Positions 47,840 to 58,105 of a stretch of 64,000 nucleotides of DNA are shown here, one piece after another (position 1 is the first letter of the stretch; the number at the start of each line of letters is the position of its first letter). Below the pieces are notes generated by a model. The model did not search any database and was not told the origin of the DNA. It worked only from the letters and a program-made list of their open reading frames with translations. The translations under genes and the position numbers were made by a program. Source of the DNA: Tamilnaduibacter salinus (GTDB lineage Bacteria; Pseudomonadota; Gammaproteobacteria; Pseudomonadales; Oleiphilaceae); assembly GCF_003096655.1 (NCBI RefSeq), contig NZ_QEKQ01000001.1, positions 372,001-436,000 of the forward strand, read 5' to 3'.

Positions 47840-49192
47840 TCAGGCCTTGAAGTCGGACTTGTCGAGGCCATGTTTTTTCATCTTCTCGTACAGTGTCTTA
47901 CGGGCGATCCCAAGCCGGACCATCGTGTCCTTGATGCTGCCCTGGCAATCGTTGAGGGCAGAGACGAGCAGGGAGCGCTCAAATCCATCGATCATTTCCC
48001 CGAGTGTCTCGCGTCCCGTGATGTTGGCCTGAGTGTCGCCGCCACTGTCGTCGAGGGCGGACGGGCCGAGCAGAACATAACGCTCTGCCAGATTGCGCAG
48101 TTCCCGCACATTGCCCGGCCAGTCGTGGCGCATCAACCGGGCGGCTTGAGCCGCGTTCAGCGGGATGCTCTCGCGGTCGTATCGGGCGGCCGCGATCAGG
48201 GCGAAGTGGTGGAACAGCATCGGTATGTCGTTCTCGCGCTCACGCAGCGGAGGGATGGCGATCTCCACGACGTTGAGGCGATAGTACAGGTCTGACCGGA
48301 ACTCGCCCTGCTCGCTGAGGCTCCGCAGGTCGGCCTTGGTGGCGGCAATCACCCGCACATCCACGTCAATTTCGTGATTGCTGCCGAGCCGTTCCACGCG
48401 CTGCTCTTCCAGCACCCGCAGGAGCTTGACCTGCAGCAGCATGGGCATGCTTTCGACTTCATCCAGAAACAGGGTGCCGCCCTGGGCGTGCTCAATCTTG
48501 CCGATCCGGCGCTTGTCCGCTCCGGTGAACGCGCCTTTTTCGTGACCAAAGAGTTCGCTCTCGATCAGGTTTTCAGGGACCGCACCGCAGTTGATGGCGA
48601 CGAAGTTGTGGTCGCTTCGGTTGCTGTTCTCGTGGATGTAACGGGCGATGGCGTCCTTGCCGGAACCGGTTTCGCCACGGAGCAGGACGTTGGCGGAATT
48701 GTCCAGCAACGGGTCGATGGACAGAACAACCGTCCTCATCGCTGGGGAGTCGCCAAGGATGCGGGGACCGGGGCGGGCAAAATGGCGGAGTTGGGCCTTC
48801 AGACGGCGGTTTTCCAGGGCCAGGTGGCGCTTTTCCAGCGCATGACGAAGCAGTTCGATCAGCTCGTCGTGATCGAACGGTTTCTCGATGAAGTCATAGG
48901 CGCCGCGCTGCATGGCTGTGACCGCGGTGCTGATGTCCCCCTGACCGGTGAGGATGATCACCGGGATGGACTCGTCCATGGCCTGGACCCGTTCCATGAT
49001 TTCCAGCGCGTCCATGCAGGGCATGTTGTAGTCGCACAGCACGACGCCCTCGAACTCCGGGGAGATGGCCGCCAGGCCGGACTGGCTCTCGCCGTAACAC
49101 TGAACCGGCATGTCCTCCAGAGCGAGCGCCTGGGCGATGGCCTGGCGGATATGCGGATCGTCGTCGATGAAGATGACCTCGGGGTCCGTCAT
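47840..49192 (-). CDS. Sigma-54-dependent response regulator, DctD-like
   Basis: The 450-residue regulator has a receiver domain (phospho-acceptor D in [14 protein letters not shown]), an AAA+ domain with Walker A GETGSGKD, the sigma-54 contact GAFTGA, and the Fis-type helix-turn-helix at the end ([20 protein letters not shown]). It activates sigma-54 RNA polymerase when phosphorylated by its partner kinase, whose gene overlaps it by four bases. Its location downstream of a TAXI transporter and a -24/-12 promoter suggests that operon is its target. Confidence 0.93.
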   Translation of the reverse strand: MTDPEVIFIDDDPHIRQAIAQALALEDMPVQCYGESQSGLAAISPEFEGVVLCDYNMPCMDALEIMERVQAMDESIPVIILTGQGDISTAVTAMQRGAYDFIEKPFDHDELIELLRHALEKRHLALENRRLKAQLRHFARPGPRILGDSPAMRTVVLSIDPLLDNSANVLLRGETGSGKDAIARYIHENSNRSDHNFVAINCGAVPENLIESELFGHEKGAFTGADKRRIGKIEHAQGGTLFLDEVESMPMLLQVKLLRVLEEQRVERLGSNHEIDVDVRVIAATKADLRSLSEQGEFRSDLYYRLNVVEIAIPPLRERENDIPMLFHHFALIAAARYDRESIPLNAAQAARLMRHDWPGNVRELRNLAERYVLLGPSALDDSGGDTQANITGRETLGEMIDGFERSLLVSALNDCQGSIKDTMVRLGIARKTLYEKMKKHGLDKSDFKA

Positions 49193-50994
49193 GCCGTCTC
49201 CTCACGCGCATTGAGCACCAGAATGAATTCGGCGCCGTCGCCGTCCGGGCGATTGTGGCCGGTCAGCCGACCGCCGAGAGCATCGACGATCTGTCGGGAA
49301 ATGGACAGGCCCAGCCCAAGGCCCTGTTTCATGGACTTGGTCGTATAGAACGGCTCAAAAATCTGGTCGCTGTCGGCCGGTAGCCCGGGTCCATTGTCCT
49401 GTACCCGGCACACCCACGTCGCGCCGTCCCTTTCAATGGTGATGGCCACTCTCGGGTTGGTGATGCCGTCCACGGCCTGTGTCGCGTTGCCGATCAGGTT
49501 GACCATGACCTGTTCGATACGAATGGTATCACCATGGCACAGCACCGGTGCCTCCGGCCGCCGCCAGTCGATGGCCACGCCTTCGCTCGTGGCTTGAGAC
49601 TGGACAATCTTGAGGGCCGCGTCGATGGGTAGCCGCAGATCCACGGAGGCGGGCGGCCCCTCGGACTTGCGGGCGAATACTTTGAACTGCCGCGTCAGTT
49701 CCGCCATCTTGTCGCACAGCTCCAGGATCTCCGACAGATTGGCGTCCACCATGTCGGGCGCGCCCCGCTCCAGAAAGCGCCGGCTGTTGCGGGCATAGGT
49801 CTGGATGGCGGTCAGCGGCTGATTCATCTCATGATTGAGGCCGGCCGACATCTGGCCCAGAACCGCGAGTTTGGCCGCCTGGATCAGCTCCTGCTGCGTC
49901 TCCTGAAGCTCTGTCTGGGCCTTCTCCCGCTGCTCGATCTCATCGAGGAGCTGTCGGTTGGAGCGCTCCAGATCCGCCGTGCGTTCCGCGACCCGGCGCT
50001 CAAGCTGCTCGCCCCGCTCGGCCAGCTCCGATTCCCGACGGTGTCGCTCTCGGAGGTAGAGCCAGGTCAGACAAGCGCCGAAGTAGATCAGTGTGCCGGC
50101 GACCATGAACGCGATCCGGGTCCAGAGTGCCGGATAGGTCCGGGCCATCACTTGCAGAGTCCAGTCCATCCGGGGTAGCGGTACCTGCACGCTCAGATAC
50201 TCGCGGCTCCGGTTGCCCTGCTCAAGTCGTACCAGATGAGAGGCCGACGACGCGCCCAGAGGCGAACCGAGCCGTGACAGAGCCACCGGCTTGATCGGCT
50301 GGTCCGCATAGCGCCGGTTGGGCGTGTCCGGCCCCCTGTCCGGTTGAAAGTCCCGGTACAGCCAATCCTCCCGGCTGGCTAGGAAGCTGACGCCGCTGGT
50401 ATCCAGCACCACCATGTGGGTCCGGTCGGTGCCGGTCTGGCCGTGCCACTGGGATTCCAGCTCATCGACCTGCACCTTCACTGCCACGACGCCAAGAATG
50501 CGCCCGTCAGCGGCTTTGACCGGGTGGGAGAAATAAAGCCCCCGGACATCCGATGTGGTCCCCAATGCGAAATAGATCGCTGACTGCCCCGATTGCAGGG
50601 CGTCCTGGAAGTAGGGGCGGAAACTGAAATTCCGCCCGATAAAGCTGCCCTGCTGCTGATGGTTGTTGGCGGCGATTGTTCGCCCCGTCCGGTCCATCAG
50701 ATACACTGCGGAGCTGCCGATGATGTGCGCCATGCGCTGCAGAACCCTGTTGGTGCGCAGCGTCCGGGCCTCGTCTCCCGGGTGCGTCAGCGCGGCCGTC
50801 AGCAGTGGGTGTTCGGCGATCAGCTCGGGAATGGGCAGGTAACGATTGAGCTCATTGGCCACGAGCTGACGGTATCGGAAGGCTTCCTCCTGGCTATCCT
50901 GCTCGATCTGGTCGTAGCCGACCCAGCCACCGACGATCCAGGTCGTTAGGAGTGTGACGATAAAGGCCAGGATGGCACCGGCTCGAAATGACAT
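49189..50994 (-). CDS. Sensor histidine kinase, DctB-like
   Basis: The 601-residue kinase has two membrane helices flanking a periplasmic sensor (dCache-like, with YLMDRTGRTIAANNHQQQGS and FYFALGTTSDVRGLYFSHPV-type motifs). A cytoplasmic coiled coil follows, then the DctB-type H box MSAGLNHEMNQPLTAIQTYA and an HATPase domain (DNGPGLPADSDQIFEPFYTT). It senses a small carboxylate in relatives; the ligand here is probably that of the neighbouring TAXI transporter. It shares four bases with the regulator gene. Confidence 0.93.
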   Translation of the reverse strand: MSFRAGAILAFIVTLLTTWIVGGWVGYDQIEQDSQEEAFRYRQLVANELNRYLPIPELIAEHPLLTAALTHPGDEARTLRTNRVLQRMAHIIGSSAVYLMDRTGRTIAANNHQQQGSFIGRNFSFRPYFQDALQSGQSAIYFALGTTSDVRGLYFSHPVKAADGRILGVVAVKVQVDELESQWHGQTGTDRTHMVVLDTSGVSFLASREDWLYRDFQPDRGPDTPNRRYADQPIKPVALSRLGSPLGASSASHLVRLEQGNRSREYLSVQVPLPRMDWTLQVMARTYPALWTRIAFMVAGTLIYFGACLTWLYLRERHRRESELAERGEQLERRVAERTADLERSNRQLLDEIEQREKAQTELQETQQELIQAAKLAVLGQMSAGLNHEMNQPLTAIQTYARNSRRFLERGAPDMVDANLSEILELCDKMAELTRQFKVFARKSEGPPASVDLRLPIDAALKIVQSQATSEGVAIDWRRPEAPVLCHGDTIRIEQVMVNLIGNATQAVDGITNPRVAITIERDGATWVCRVQDNGPGLPADSDQIFEPFYTTKSMKQGLGLGLSISRQIVDALGGRLTGHNRPDGDGAEFILVLNAREETA

Positions 50995-51015
50995 GACTCA
51001 CCATTCTGGTCAGAG

Positions 51016-51054
51016 GGCGTCGGGGTGGCGGCAGGATGCCGCCACCCCGACGCC
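51016..51054 (-). terminator. 18-bp perfect hairpin between permease and dctB-like gene
   Basis: GGCGTCGGGGTGGCGGCA and its exact complement TGCCGCCACCCCGACGCC enclose a GGA loop. The stem begins two bases after the permease stop on the minus strand. There is no T-tract, so it may be a partial terminator or an mRNA stabiliser that separates high-level transporter mRNA from the regulator genes downstream. Confidence 0.7.
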
Positions 51055-51056
51055 GT

Positions 51057-53231
51057 TCAGGCTACGGCGGCCTGCAGGCGCCGTTGGCGCTGGAGCAGGA
51101 ACATCGCCGCGCCCAGGGTAATGCCGATCAGGTCGGTGATCAGCCCGCCTTCAATCATCAGAAGGGCGGAACCGATCAGGATGACCCTTGGTAGCCAGGA
51201 CGCACGGGCCTGTCCGAACCAGCCCATAACACCACCTGAAAGCAGGTAGACGCCCAGAATCGCCGTCACCATAGCTCGGGCGATCTCGACCGCGTCGGCG
51301 TTCATCAGCAGGGCGCCATTGTAGAAGAACATGAAAGGCACGATGAACGCCGCAATGCCCACGCGGAACGAACTCACCGACGTCTGCATGGCATTGGCAC
51401 CGGAAATACCCGCCGCCGCATAGGAGGCCAGCGCGACCGGTGGGGTAATGGCGGACACCACCGCGAAGTAGAAGACAAAGAAGTGGGCCGTCAGCGGCTC
51501 GATCCCAAGCTGCACCAGACCGGGTGCGACCACGGAGGCCGCGACCGCGTAGGCCGCTGACGTGGGCATGCCCATTCCCAGCAGGATTGAGATGCACATG
51601 GCAAAGACAAGGGCCAGCAGGTCGCTGGCAGCCGCAATGTCCAGCAGCAGTGTCGAGAAACGGGCGCCCACACCGGTCAGCGAAATCACACCGACGATCA
51701 CACCGGCCGCGGCGCAGACCACGATGATCTGGATCGACATGATCGAGGCCAGTTCCAGTGCCTTCAGGATCGAGCGAATGCCCATCTTGTGGGGCGAGAA
51801 CCAGCTCACGACGGCGGCGGAGACGGTCGCGAGCGTGCCGGCACGGATCACCGAATAGCCCTGGAAGAGAGCCACGATCAGGATAATGATCGGGATGAAC
51901 AGGTAGACCTGCTTCACCAGGCGCCTGAACGAGGGCAGCTCGTCCTCCCGCATGCCGCGCATTCCGGTCTTGGCGGCCTCGAAGTCCACCATGAAGTAGA
52001 CCGACAGGAAGTACAGCACAGCCGGGATGATCGCGGCGATGGCGATCTCGGTGTACGGAATACCGGTGATCTCGGCCATGATGAACGCACCCGCGCCCAT
52101 GATCGGCGGCATGATCTGACCACCGGTGGACGCCGCCGCTTCGACCGCGCCGGCCGAGCGTGAGTTGTAGCCGACCCGTTTCATCAGCGGGATGGTCAGC
52201 GACCCGGTGGAAACGACATTACCGGCACTGGTGCCGTTGATCATGCCCATCAGGCCGGAGGCGAAGATGGACACTTTCGCGGGACCGCCACGGGACTTAC
52301 CGGCGGCTGCAAATGCGAAGTTCACGAAATAATCGCCGACTTTGGAGGCCTGCAGGAAGGCGGCGAAGATGATGAACAGGATGATGTAGGTCGACGATAC
52401 GGCGGTGGTCGGACCCAGTACCCCTGCGCCGGTATACACCTGACCGAAGAACCGCTTGACGGACATGCCCGGATAGTCGAGGAAGCTCGGCAGATAGGGG
52501 CCAAGGAACACATACCCGAGGAAGATCATGGCGATGGCGACCAGTGCAATGCCCGCCACGCGCCGGGTCATCTCCATAATCAGGGCCGTGCCGGCAACAG
52601 CGGCAAATGAAATGCCGACGGGGGAAAAGGGCGTCCCTGTGCTCATTCGCAGCGGTGTGTTGTAGATCACCAGAAAGTAAGCGGCCACGGCGATTGAACA
52701 GAGAATCAGGACCAGGTCGGGGACGCTGAAGCGTGAACGCTCACGCTGGTGGAACCAGCTCAGGACAATTCCGGAGCCCGTGGCGACCAGCAGCGGCCAG
52801 CCGAAGTGACTGGATTCCAGGGCGGCGGGAATGCGCTGTGCGCCATCCGCCATCATCTGGTAGAAGACACCGGTCTGATACAGCGCGTAGGCGACGGGCA
52901 GCAACATGACGGCGCCAAACCAGGTCGTCCAGCGGTGTCGGGCTGGGCCTTCGGCTCCGGAGACAAACCGTGCGCCGGCGTAAAAACAGAAGCCGAGCAC
53001 CAGGGCGCCGGCGATGTGCACAATACGGAACGACCATGTCTCCATGGGAGACACGTTCAGGGTGTAGAGGTGAAACGCCGAATAGGCGATGGCCAGTAGT
53101 GTGACGAACTTCAGCAGACCGCCCTCGAACAGTCGACGATTGGCCGCGACCGGCTCATCGTCCACGTCGTGGTGCAGCGTGTGATCGTCTTCCTCCTGGA
53201 CCTTGGGGGCATTGTTGTTGGGATGAGTCAT
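51057..53231 (-). CDS. TRAP transporter fused permease (TAXI type, transporter 2)
   Basis: The 724-residue membrane protein has the two symmetric DctM motifs (MINGTSAGNVVSTGSLTIPL and LGMGMPTSAAYAVAASVVAP). It is shorter than transporter 1 and lacks the DUF3394-type tail. A hydrophilic N-terminus (KVQEEDDHTLHHDVDDEPVA) precedes the first helix. It lies 81 bp downstream of its binding-protein gene and is followed by the hairpin at 51016-51054 and the dctB/dctD-like genes. Confidence 0.93.
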   Translation of the reverse strand: MTHPNNNAPKVQEEDDHTLHHDVDDEPVAANRRLFEGGLLKFVTLLAIAYSAFHLYTLNVSPMETWSFRIVHIAGALVLGFCFYAGARFVSGAEGPARHRWTTWFGAVMLLPVAYALYQTGVFYQMMADGAQRIPAALESSHFGWPLLVATGSGIVLSWFHQRERSRFSVPDLVLILCSIAVAAYFLVIYNTPLRMSTGTPFSPVGISFAAVAGTALIMEMTRRVAGIALVAIAMIFLGYVFLGPYLPSFLDYPGMSVKRFFGQVYTGAGVLGPTTAVSSTYIILFIIFAAFLQASKVGDYFVNFAFAAAGKSRGGPAKVSIFASGLMGMINGTSAGNVVSTGSLTIPLMKRVGYNSRSAGAVEAAASTGGQIMPPIMGAGAFIMAEITGIPYTEIAIAAIIPAVLYFLSVYFMVDFEAAKTGMRGMREDELPSFRRLVKQVYLFIPIIILIVALFQGYSVIRAGTLATVSAAVVSWFSPHKMGIRSILKALELASIMSIQIIVVCAAAGVIVGVISLTGVGARFSTLLLDIAAASDLLALVFAMCISILLGMGMPTSAAYAVAASVVAPGLVQLGIEPLTAHFFVFYFAVVSAITPPVALASYAAAGISGANAMQTSVSSFRVGIAAFIVPFMFFYNGALLMNADAVEIARAMVTAILGVYLLSGGVMGWFGQARASWLPRVILIGSALLMIEGGLITDLIGITLGAAMFLLQRQRRLQAAVA

Positions 53232-53283
53232 GGTACACCCGATTCAGAATCAATGACCGTCACGCATGGCGGTCGGTGTCAGG

Positions 53284-53305
53284 GGGAGCCGGCGGGCCGG
53301 CTCCC
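53284..53305 (-). other. Hairpin between TAXI binding protein and permease (transporter 2)
   Basis: GGGAGCCGGC and GCCGGCTCCC form a 10-bp stem with a two-base loop, just after the binding-protein stop in transcription order. It is comparable to the stems at 35201-35271 in transporter 1. Confidence 0.6.
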
Positions 53306-53312
53306 GTGAAAT

Positions 53313-54287
53313 TTACTGGATCCGGCTGTCCGGAATCTCGTAGCCGTTCTCCCGGAACCAGCGCGCGGCGCCCGGATGCCAGGGCAGAGCGGTGTTCTTG
53401 TCGACGTTCTCGGGAATCGTGCTCTGCGCGGCCTTGTGGATAGAGACCATGCGATCGTTGTTCTCCATGGTCAGCTTTGTCATTTCGTACACCAGGCTGT
53501 CCGGCACGTCGCAGTTGGCGATGGAGAAGTTCCACATGGAGACGACCTCGGAGCCACTCTCCAGAGACTGATAGGTGTCCTTCGGAATGGTGAATTCGGA
53601 GACCGGGAATTTGTTGGTCACCTTCTGCCGCTCTTCGTCGGTGAAGCTGATGATGTTGACGCCGGTCTGGACCTCAAGCTGGCTGATGGCGGGCACCGGG
53701 ATGCCGGCCGCGAAGGCCACCACGTCGATCAGGCCGTCCTGAAGCTGGGTGCCGAGATCGGACCAGCTGCCGTTCTGGCGCTCAAAGTCCACGCCCAGCG
53801 TCTCCATCATCTTCGGAAAGTAGGTGTCCGATGTGGAGCCGGCCGGTCCGAAGCCGATCTTGGCGCCATCCGGGATGTCATCAATGGACTCGATGCCCGA
53901 GTCGGCCAGGGCTGTCACGGAGAAGGGCGTCTGGTACATGGGGAACATGGCGCAGACATTTTCCATCTTCATCCCCGGCGCCAGCGGACTGTTGCCCTGA
54001 CGGGAGGCTCTGGCCGGGCCCATGGTGGTCAGGCCGAACTTCACGTCACCGGTCTGGACCAGCGCCATGTTCTGCATCGGGCCACCGGTGATTTCCGCGC
54101 CACCGGAAATGTCGAGGTTCTCGGACACGAAGTTGGCCCAGCCCGAGCCGTAGGCAAAGTAGGTGCCGCCCTGGCTGGCGGTGCCGAGTGTGAAGTTTTC
54201 AGGCCAGTCGGAATGGTCCTGGGCCGCGACGGGGGCAGCGGCAAACAGGGTTGTGGTTGTCGCTGCAATCAGTGTTCGGAGTCTCAT
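53313..54287 (-). CDS. TAXI-family TRAP solute-binding protein (transporter 2)
   Basis: The 324-residue periplasmic protein has a signal peptide (LIAATTTTLFAAAPVAAQ), then WPENFTLGTASQGGTYFAYG and the FGPAGSTSDTYFPKMMETLG segment of TAXI proteins. It probably binds a dicarboxylate or amino acid. ATG 54287 starts the signal peptide and is preceded by GGGAGC; a longer frame from 54371 is rejected. A sigma-54-type promoter lies 76-90 bp upstream. Confidence 0.93.
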   Translation of the reverse strand: MRLRTLIAATTTTLFAAAPVAAQDHSDWPENFTLGTASQGGTYFAYGSGWANFVSENLDISGGAEITGGPMQNMALVQTGDVKFGLTTMGPARASRQGNSPLAPGMKMENVCAMFPMYQTPFSVTALADSGIESIDDIPDGAKIGFGPAGSTSDTYFPKMMETLGVDFERQNGSWSDLGTQLQDGLIDVVAFAAGIPVPAISQLEVQTGVNIISFTDEERQKVTNKFPVSEFTIPKDTYQSLESGSEVVSMWNFSIANCDVPDSLVYEMTKLTMENNDRMVSIHKAAQSTIPENVDKNTALPWHPGAARWFRENGYEIPDSRIQ

Positions 54288-54362
54288 TGGAATCTGCTCC
54301 CACTCTGGTTGTGTTTGTAGGGGTGCTTCACGAAGCGGGTCGCTTCGCTGTGCGTCCGTGGA

Positions 54363-54377
54363 GCAAGCCATGGGCCA
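54363..54377 (-). promoter_or_regulatory. Sigma-54-type promoter of the TAXI operon
   Basis: The minus strand reads TGGCCCATGGCTTGC, with GG and GC separated by ten bases as in the TGGCAC-N5-TTGC consensus. Transcription should begin near 54351. A perfect inverted repeat CGAAGCG-GGT-CGCTTCG (54331-54347) lies in the leader. It fits control by the DctD-like activator encoded at 47840-49192. Confidence 0.6.
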
Positions 54378-54565
54378 GTCGGCGTAACACGCTGATAAGG
54401 CTGCTATGATGGGATGGAATAGACCGCCGGAACTGCCTTTATGGGTGAGAATCGACCCAAGGGGGCTGGGCGCATGGGTTGAAATCCGCCAAACCGGTTT
54501 TGTCTGCGTGAGAGACTGGCGTCGGATATCAACGTTTTGCCGTTTTGTTCAGAAGGATTGTTGTC

Positions 54566-55111
54566 ATGATCAGATCGTATCGTGCCGGCATTGTCGGGCT
54601 GGCCCTGACCACGCTTGCAGGCTGTTCCATAACCCAGCAGGTCTCCATGGGGGTGGAGGATCCCTGCGGGACCCTCAAAACCGTTGTCGCTGATTACGGG
54701 AATGGATTTGCCGAATTCCGGCGCAGCGCCACCAACTACCGGATGATGACGGTGTACCAGGCCCGGGAGGAAATTGTGGATGGTCATTGTGAAATCTGGT
54801 CCTGGGGGAGGGATGACGCGGCGTATGTGTGCTCCGTCACAGCCCCCAGCCAACCGGTGGCGATGACGCGGTATCAGGTTGCCGTGGACTACGTCTCCGA
54901 CTGCCTCGGAGAGGGATGGCGTCGGACCGCGTCGACTCGGGGGCCGGATGGCGACGATACCAGCGTGGTCACCCGTTTTCGCCCCGAAGGCAAAACGGAA
55001 CCGGTTCTGTCCGTCCACAATGTCCGGGATCAGGGAGGGCCCTGGTCCTGGCATACCAATTACGTTTATGTGGGGGCTCCCGACCGGATGAAGGCCCTGA
55101 ATGGCAGATGA
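54566..55111 (+). CDS. Putative lipoprotein
   Basis: The 181-residue protein begins MIRSYRAGIVGLALTTLAGC, with lipobox LAGC, so the cysteine is the likely acylation site. The mature part has several further cysteines (DPCGTL, HCEIW, VCSVT, DCLGEG) and no recognised domain. ATG 54566 with AGAAGGA upstream is used. It diverges from the TAXI operon and shares its upstream region. Function is unknown. Confidence 0.75.
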   Translation: MIRSYRAGIVGLALTTLAGCSITQQVSMGVEDPCGTLKTVVADYGNGFAEFRRSATNYRMMTVYQAREEIVDGHCEIWSWGRDDAAYVCSVTAPSQPVAMTRYQVAVDYVSDCLGEGWRRTASTRGPDGDDTSVVTRFRPEGKTEPVLSVHNVRDQGGPWSWHTNYVYVGAPDRMKALNGR

Positions 55112-55287
55112 CCGTGTGCCCGGGGTTCGAAAGCGCCCCGGTCGCGTGCGTGACCATCTGAACGATGGCGCTGTTGGAGCGGACTGAGCCCCGGGTTTTG
55201 CTATTGTTAGTAGCGTCTGGTCGCTGAGTGAACCGATCGAACGCACTTCCTTAAGGGACACTGGACAGATCTGGACGGAGTTAGCGG

Positions 55288-56451
55288 TTGGGTCAATCAC
55301 AGGGAAAACGGGATTCGTGGCAGGCCATTGAGCATTACCGCTCGACGTTGGCGTCGCTCGCTCATTACCGGCGATGGTCCAATGCCGGCGTTGCGGCGCT
55401 TGGGTCAGCGATTTTCCTCATCAGTTGGTGTTACCGAGACCCCGCGGATGTGTTCATAGCCTGGGGGTATCCGGTCTTTGGTGCGATCTTCGCCGGATTG
55501 GCCTGGTGGACGCTCCGGGGTCGCTCACGCCTTGTCCTTATTGATCGGGTCCTCGTCGGATTGGCGGCCGTGATTATCCTCGGCCGGCTCGCCTGGCATT
55601 ACCTCGTGGGCGATCCATTGGGCGCCAATCTCATGCCTCTGGTCGGTGGTCATTACTGGGCCGTGGGTCTTCTGATCGTTGGTAGTTTTCTGTTGCTTGG
55701 GTTTCAGGGCGGAGCCATCGTTGGTGGGCTGTCTCTGGGGCTCTCCGTGTTACTGGCCTCATCCGTGGTGGTGCCCTGTATCGACGTTGATAGCACACGC
55801 TGTGACAACTTGGTGTATCTGGCACGGATTCACCTGTTCCTGCTTGTCTTTGTCGTGCTGTCATCGACGGCGGTACTGCTTCGGGACCGGACCCGCGACG
55901 TCGTCGCCAAGCTTGGCGTGCTGGAGGAGGTCGCCCGGACGGACCATCTCAGCGGGTTGTCCAATCGTCGTGCCGGGGAAGCCTTTTTGGCGACACAGTT
56001 CGAGCTGAACCGGCGCTACGGCCATCCACTCTCGGTCATACTCATCGATCTGGACAACTTCAAGCGCATTAACGATGCCTACGGCCACCCGGCGGGCGAT
56101 TCAGTGATCGTGGCACTGGCGGACATGCTCCGACGCGAGGCCCGTGATGTGGATATGGCCGTGCGCTGGGGCGGTGACGAGTTTCTCGTGATCTGCCCCG
56201 AAACCGGGCGCGAGGATGCGTTACGGACGGCGGCCCGCTTTCATTCGCTGATCACAGCCGATTGCCTGGGCGGTTTTGATGTCACGGCCACGCTTGGTGT
56301 GGCGGAACTGCAATGGGGGGACCGGCCGGAGGATCTTATCCAGCGTGTTGATGAGCAGCTGTATCGAGGCAAAGAAGCCGGACGGAATACCGTGCGTCTT
56401 GGCGGAGACCGTGGGGATGCTGTTGCCGAGTCCAGCCAGTCTGCGCCGTGA
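55288..56451 (+). CDS. Membrane-bound diguanylate cyclase (GGDEF)
   Basis: The 387-residue protein has six predicted membrane helices in the first 200 residues, then a GGDEF domain with RWGGDEFLVICPETGR (signature at about 295-299) and YGHPAGDSVIVALADM. It should make c-di-GMP from two GTP. No EAL domain is present, and an upstream RxxD inhibitory site is not evident. The TTG start has ACGGAG seven bases upstream. It ends 34 bp before the attL copy of the tRNA-Pro fragment. Confidence 0.88.
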   Translation: MGQSQGKRDSWQAIEHYRSTLASLAHYRRWSNAGVAALGSAIFLISWCYRDPADVFIAWGYPVFGAIFAGLAWWTLRGRSRLVLIDRVLVGLAAVIILGRLAWHYLVGDPLGANLMPLVGGHYWAVGLLIVGSFLLLGFQGGAIVGGLSLGLSVLLASSVVVPCIDVDSTRCDNLVYLARIHLFLLVFVVLSSTAVLLRDRTRDVVAKLGVLEEVARTDHLSGLSNRRAGEAFLATQFELNRRYGHPLSVILIDLDNFKRINDAYGHPAGDSVIVALADMLRREARDVDMAVRWGGDEFLVICPETGREDALRTAARFHSLITADCLGGFDVTATLGVAELQWGDRPEDLIQRVDEQLYRGKEAGRNTVRLGGDRGDAVAESSQSAP

Positions 56452-56485
56452 GCGGGCCTGCCAACATCTGAATCGAAGGGGAAAA

Positions 56486-56534
56486 TGGTCGGGACGGGAG
56501 GATTTGAACCTCCGACCACCTGCACCCCATACAG
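56486..56534 (-). repeat. Left attachment-site copy (3' 49 bp of tRNA-Pro)
   Basis: These 49 bp are identical to 61639-61687, the 3' part of tRNA-Pro(GGG) including the encoded CCA. The sequence diverges on both sides. It marks the far end of the integrated element. On its own it is a tRNA fragment and not a functional gene. Confidence 0.93.
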
Positions 56535-56651
56535 CCTTTCTGTTGAGAGTGCACCAGAAAATCAATTAGTTACAGTCGATTGACCCTCGTTTTTAGCTCC
56601 TTTGTGGCCACTAAAATTGTCTGTTTGTGGCCGCCTGAATTTGAAGGCTTT

Positions 56652-57737
56652 TCAGCCCGCCATGAAGCGGTCGGCTACGTCATCCAAGTCTGTTGAGGCC
56701 ACATGGGTGTAAATCTGGGTGGTCCCAATATCCGCGTGACCCAGCCACTTCTGGACGTACCGAATGTCCGCGCCTGAGCGAAGCAAACGGGTTGCACAGG
56801 TATGCCTTAATGCGTGGAATACGAAGTCTTTGTCGTGCTCTAGGCCCATGCCTTTACGCACCACGCGCCAAAGCCTCAGTACCGTCCATTTGTCCAACTC
56901 TGGGAATATCCACCGCTCATGGCGTTTCGCCCTTGAATCAATGATTTCCTTTACTCTGCCTCGTATGGGGACAAATCGGTCGGCGTAGGTTTTCGTACTG
57001 TCGGTGGTCCGAGAGGATCGGCGAACGTGAATTCGTTGGTTGGCTGTGGATACGTCCTCAGGCTTTAGGGCCAATAGCTCACCCTGACGAAGACCTGTGT
57101 AAATAGCTACATAAACGGCCTCTAGCATTCCTGAGGCTGCTTGACGTTGTGAGTCAGCCAGTAGGGCATAGATGGCCTGTTCTTCGTCCTTTGAAACTTC
57201 GCGTATGCGGTCCCTTCTGGCGTTCTTGACGCGAAAACGACTGAAGTCGATTGGTAGCACATCTTCGACGCCCCAATGGCTTTCAGCGAGCTCCCAGAGC
57301 TTTCTCAGGATGCTCAGGCGGTGATTGACGGTAGACGGCGCGTCTCCATCTTCCAGGCATATATTCACGAAGTCGGCAACATGATGGGTTTTGACGTTCG
57401 CCATAATGACGCCGGGGCCGAATTTCTCGACAGTCTTGCTACCAACCGGCCCAAAGTAAGACGTCGACGCCTTTGTACGTGACCAGACCGTTCGAATCGC
57501 TCTGTCGTATGCCTCTTGAACAGTGAACCCCTTTGAATGAGGAAGTTCCTTGTCTGCGTTGGCGCTGAAGTCGAGTACCCGTCTATCCACCCCCGCTCGG
57601 AGTTGTAGTTTAATCCACGCCTCCACTCGTTCCGCCTCTTCTTTGGTAGTCCCAGGTGGCAACTTTTTTCGAACGCGAGGTAAACGTCTGGAGTGTACTT
57701 GTGCGACATATCTACCGTTTTCTTTCCTAACAGACAT
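56652..57737 (-). CDS. Tyrosine integrase of the tRNA-Pro element
   Basis: The 361-residue phage-type tyrosine recombinase has a SAM-like core-binding domain and catalytic residues: arginine in [27 protein letters not shown] (HxxR) and the nucleophile tyrosine in [15 protein letters not shown]. It should cut and join the 49-bp att sites. Its arm-type sites are probably the GTGG(C/A)CACTAAAA motifs at the element ends. It lies 117 bp from the left att, not next to the intact tRNA. Confidence 0.95.
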   Translation of the reverse strand: MSVRKENGRYVAQVHSRRLPRVRKKLPPGTTKEEAERVEAWIKLQLRAGVDRRVLDFSANADKELPHSKGFTVQEAYDRAIRTVWSRTKASTSYFGPVGSKTVEKFGPGVIMANVKTHHVADFVNICLEDGDAPSTVNHRLSILRKLWELAESHWGVEDVLPIDFSRFRVKNARRDRIREVSKDEEQAIYALLADSQRQAASGMLEAVYVAIYTGLRQGELLALKPEDVSTANQRIHVRRSSRTTDSTKTYADRFVPIRGRVKEIIDSRAKRHERWIFPELDKWTVLRLWRVVRKGMGLEHDKDFVFHALRHTCATRLLRSGADIRYVQKWLGHADIGTTQIYTHVASTDLDDVADRFMAG

Positions 57738-57745
57738 ATTGTCTC

Positions 57746-58105
57746 CTAATCAGTGACTTTGGCTTGTTTAAGGGCATCTTTAAGGGTGTCTCCGATATTG
57801 GAGAAGAACTGACGGCCCCTATCAGTCAATTCCACCTGTTTGAAACGACGGTTTTCAGGGGACTCGTAACGGTATATAAGGCCGAGACCCAGTTTCTTTG
57901 GAGAGCCTGGACCGAGCTTTGAAACCGTCCGGCTTGCCGCAGCCTCTGAAACGCCGATTCTGTCGGCAAGGTCGATAATCGCAATGCCGGGGTTTTTGGC
58001 GACGACTGCCAGAGCGTCAAGGGTTTGTGCCTCCATCCGCTGGTGTTGTTGTCTGACGTCATTGATTAAGCGAGAAACAACATAGGCTGATGTGTTGATG
58101 TTCAT
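57746..58105 (-). CDS. MarR-like winged-helix regulator
   Basis: The 119-residue protein has a winged helix-turn-helix ([22 protein letters not shown], in two parts here, then [20 protein letters not shown]). It is eight bases upstream of the integrase gene on the same strand, so it may regulate integration or excision or serve as directionality factor. The ATG gives M-N-I-N-T-S; length is normal for a small MarR-type protein. No ligand pocket can be inferred. Confidence 0.8.
   Translation of the reverse strand: MNINTSAYVVSRLINDVRQQHQRMEAQTLDALAVVAKNPGIAIIDLADRIGVSEAAASRTVSKLGPGSPKKLGLGLIYRYESPENRRFKQVELTDRGRQFFSNIGDTLKDALKQAKVTD

Noticed and set aside
56486-56569. Second tRNA-Pro gene
   Set aside because: Only the 3' 49 bp are present; it is the attachment-site duplicate.
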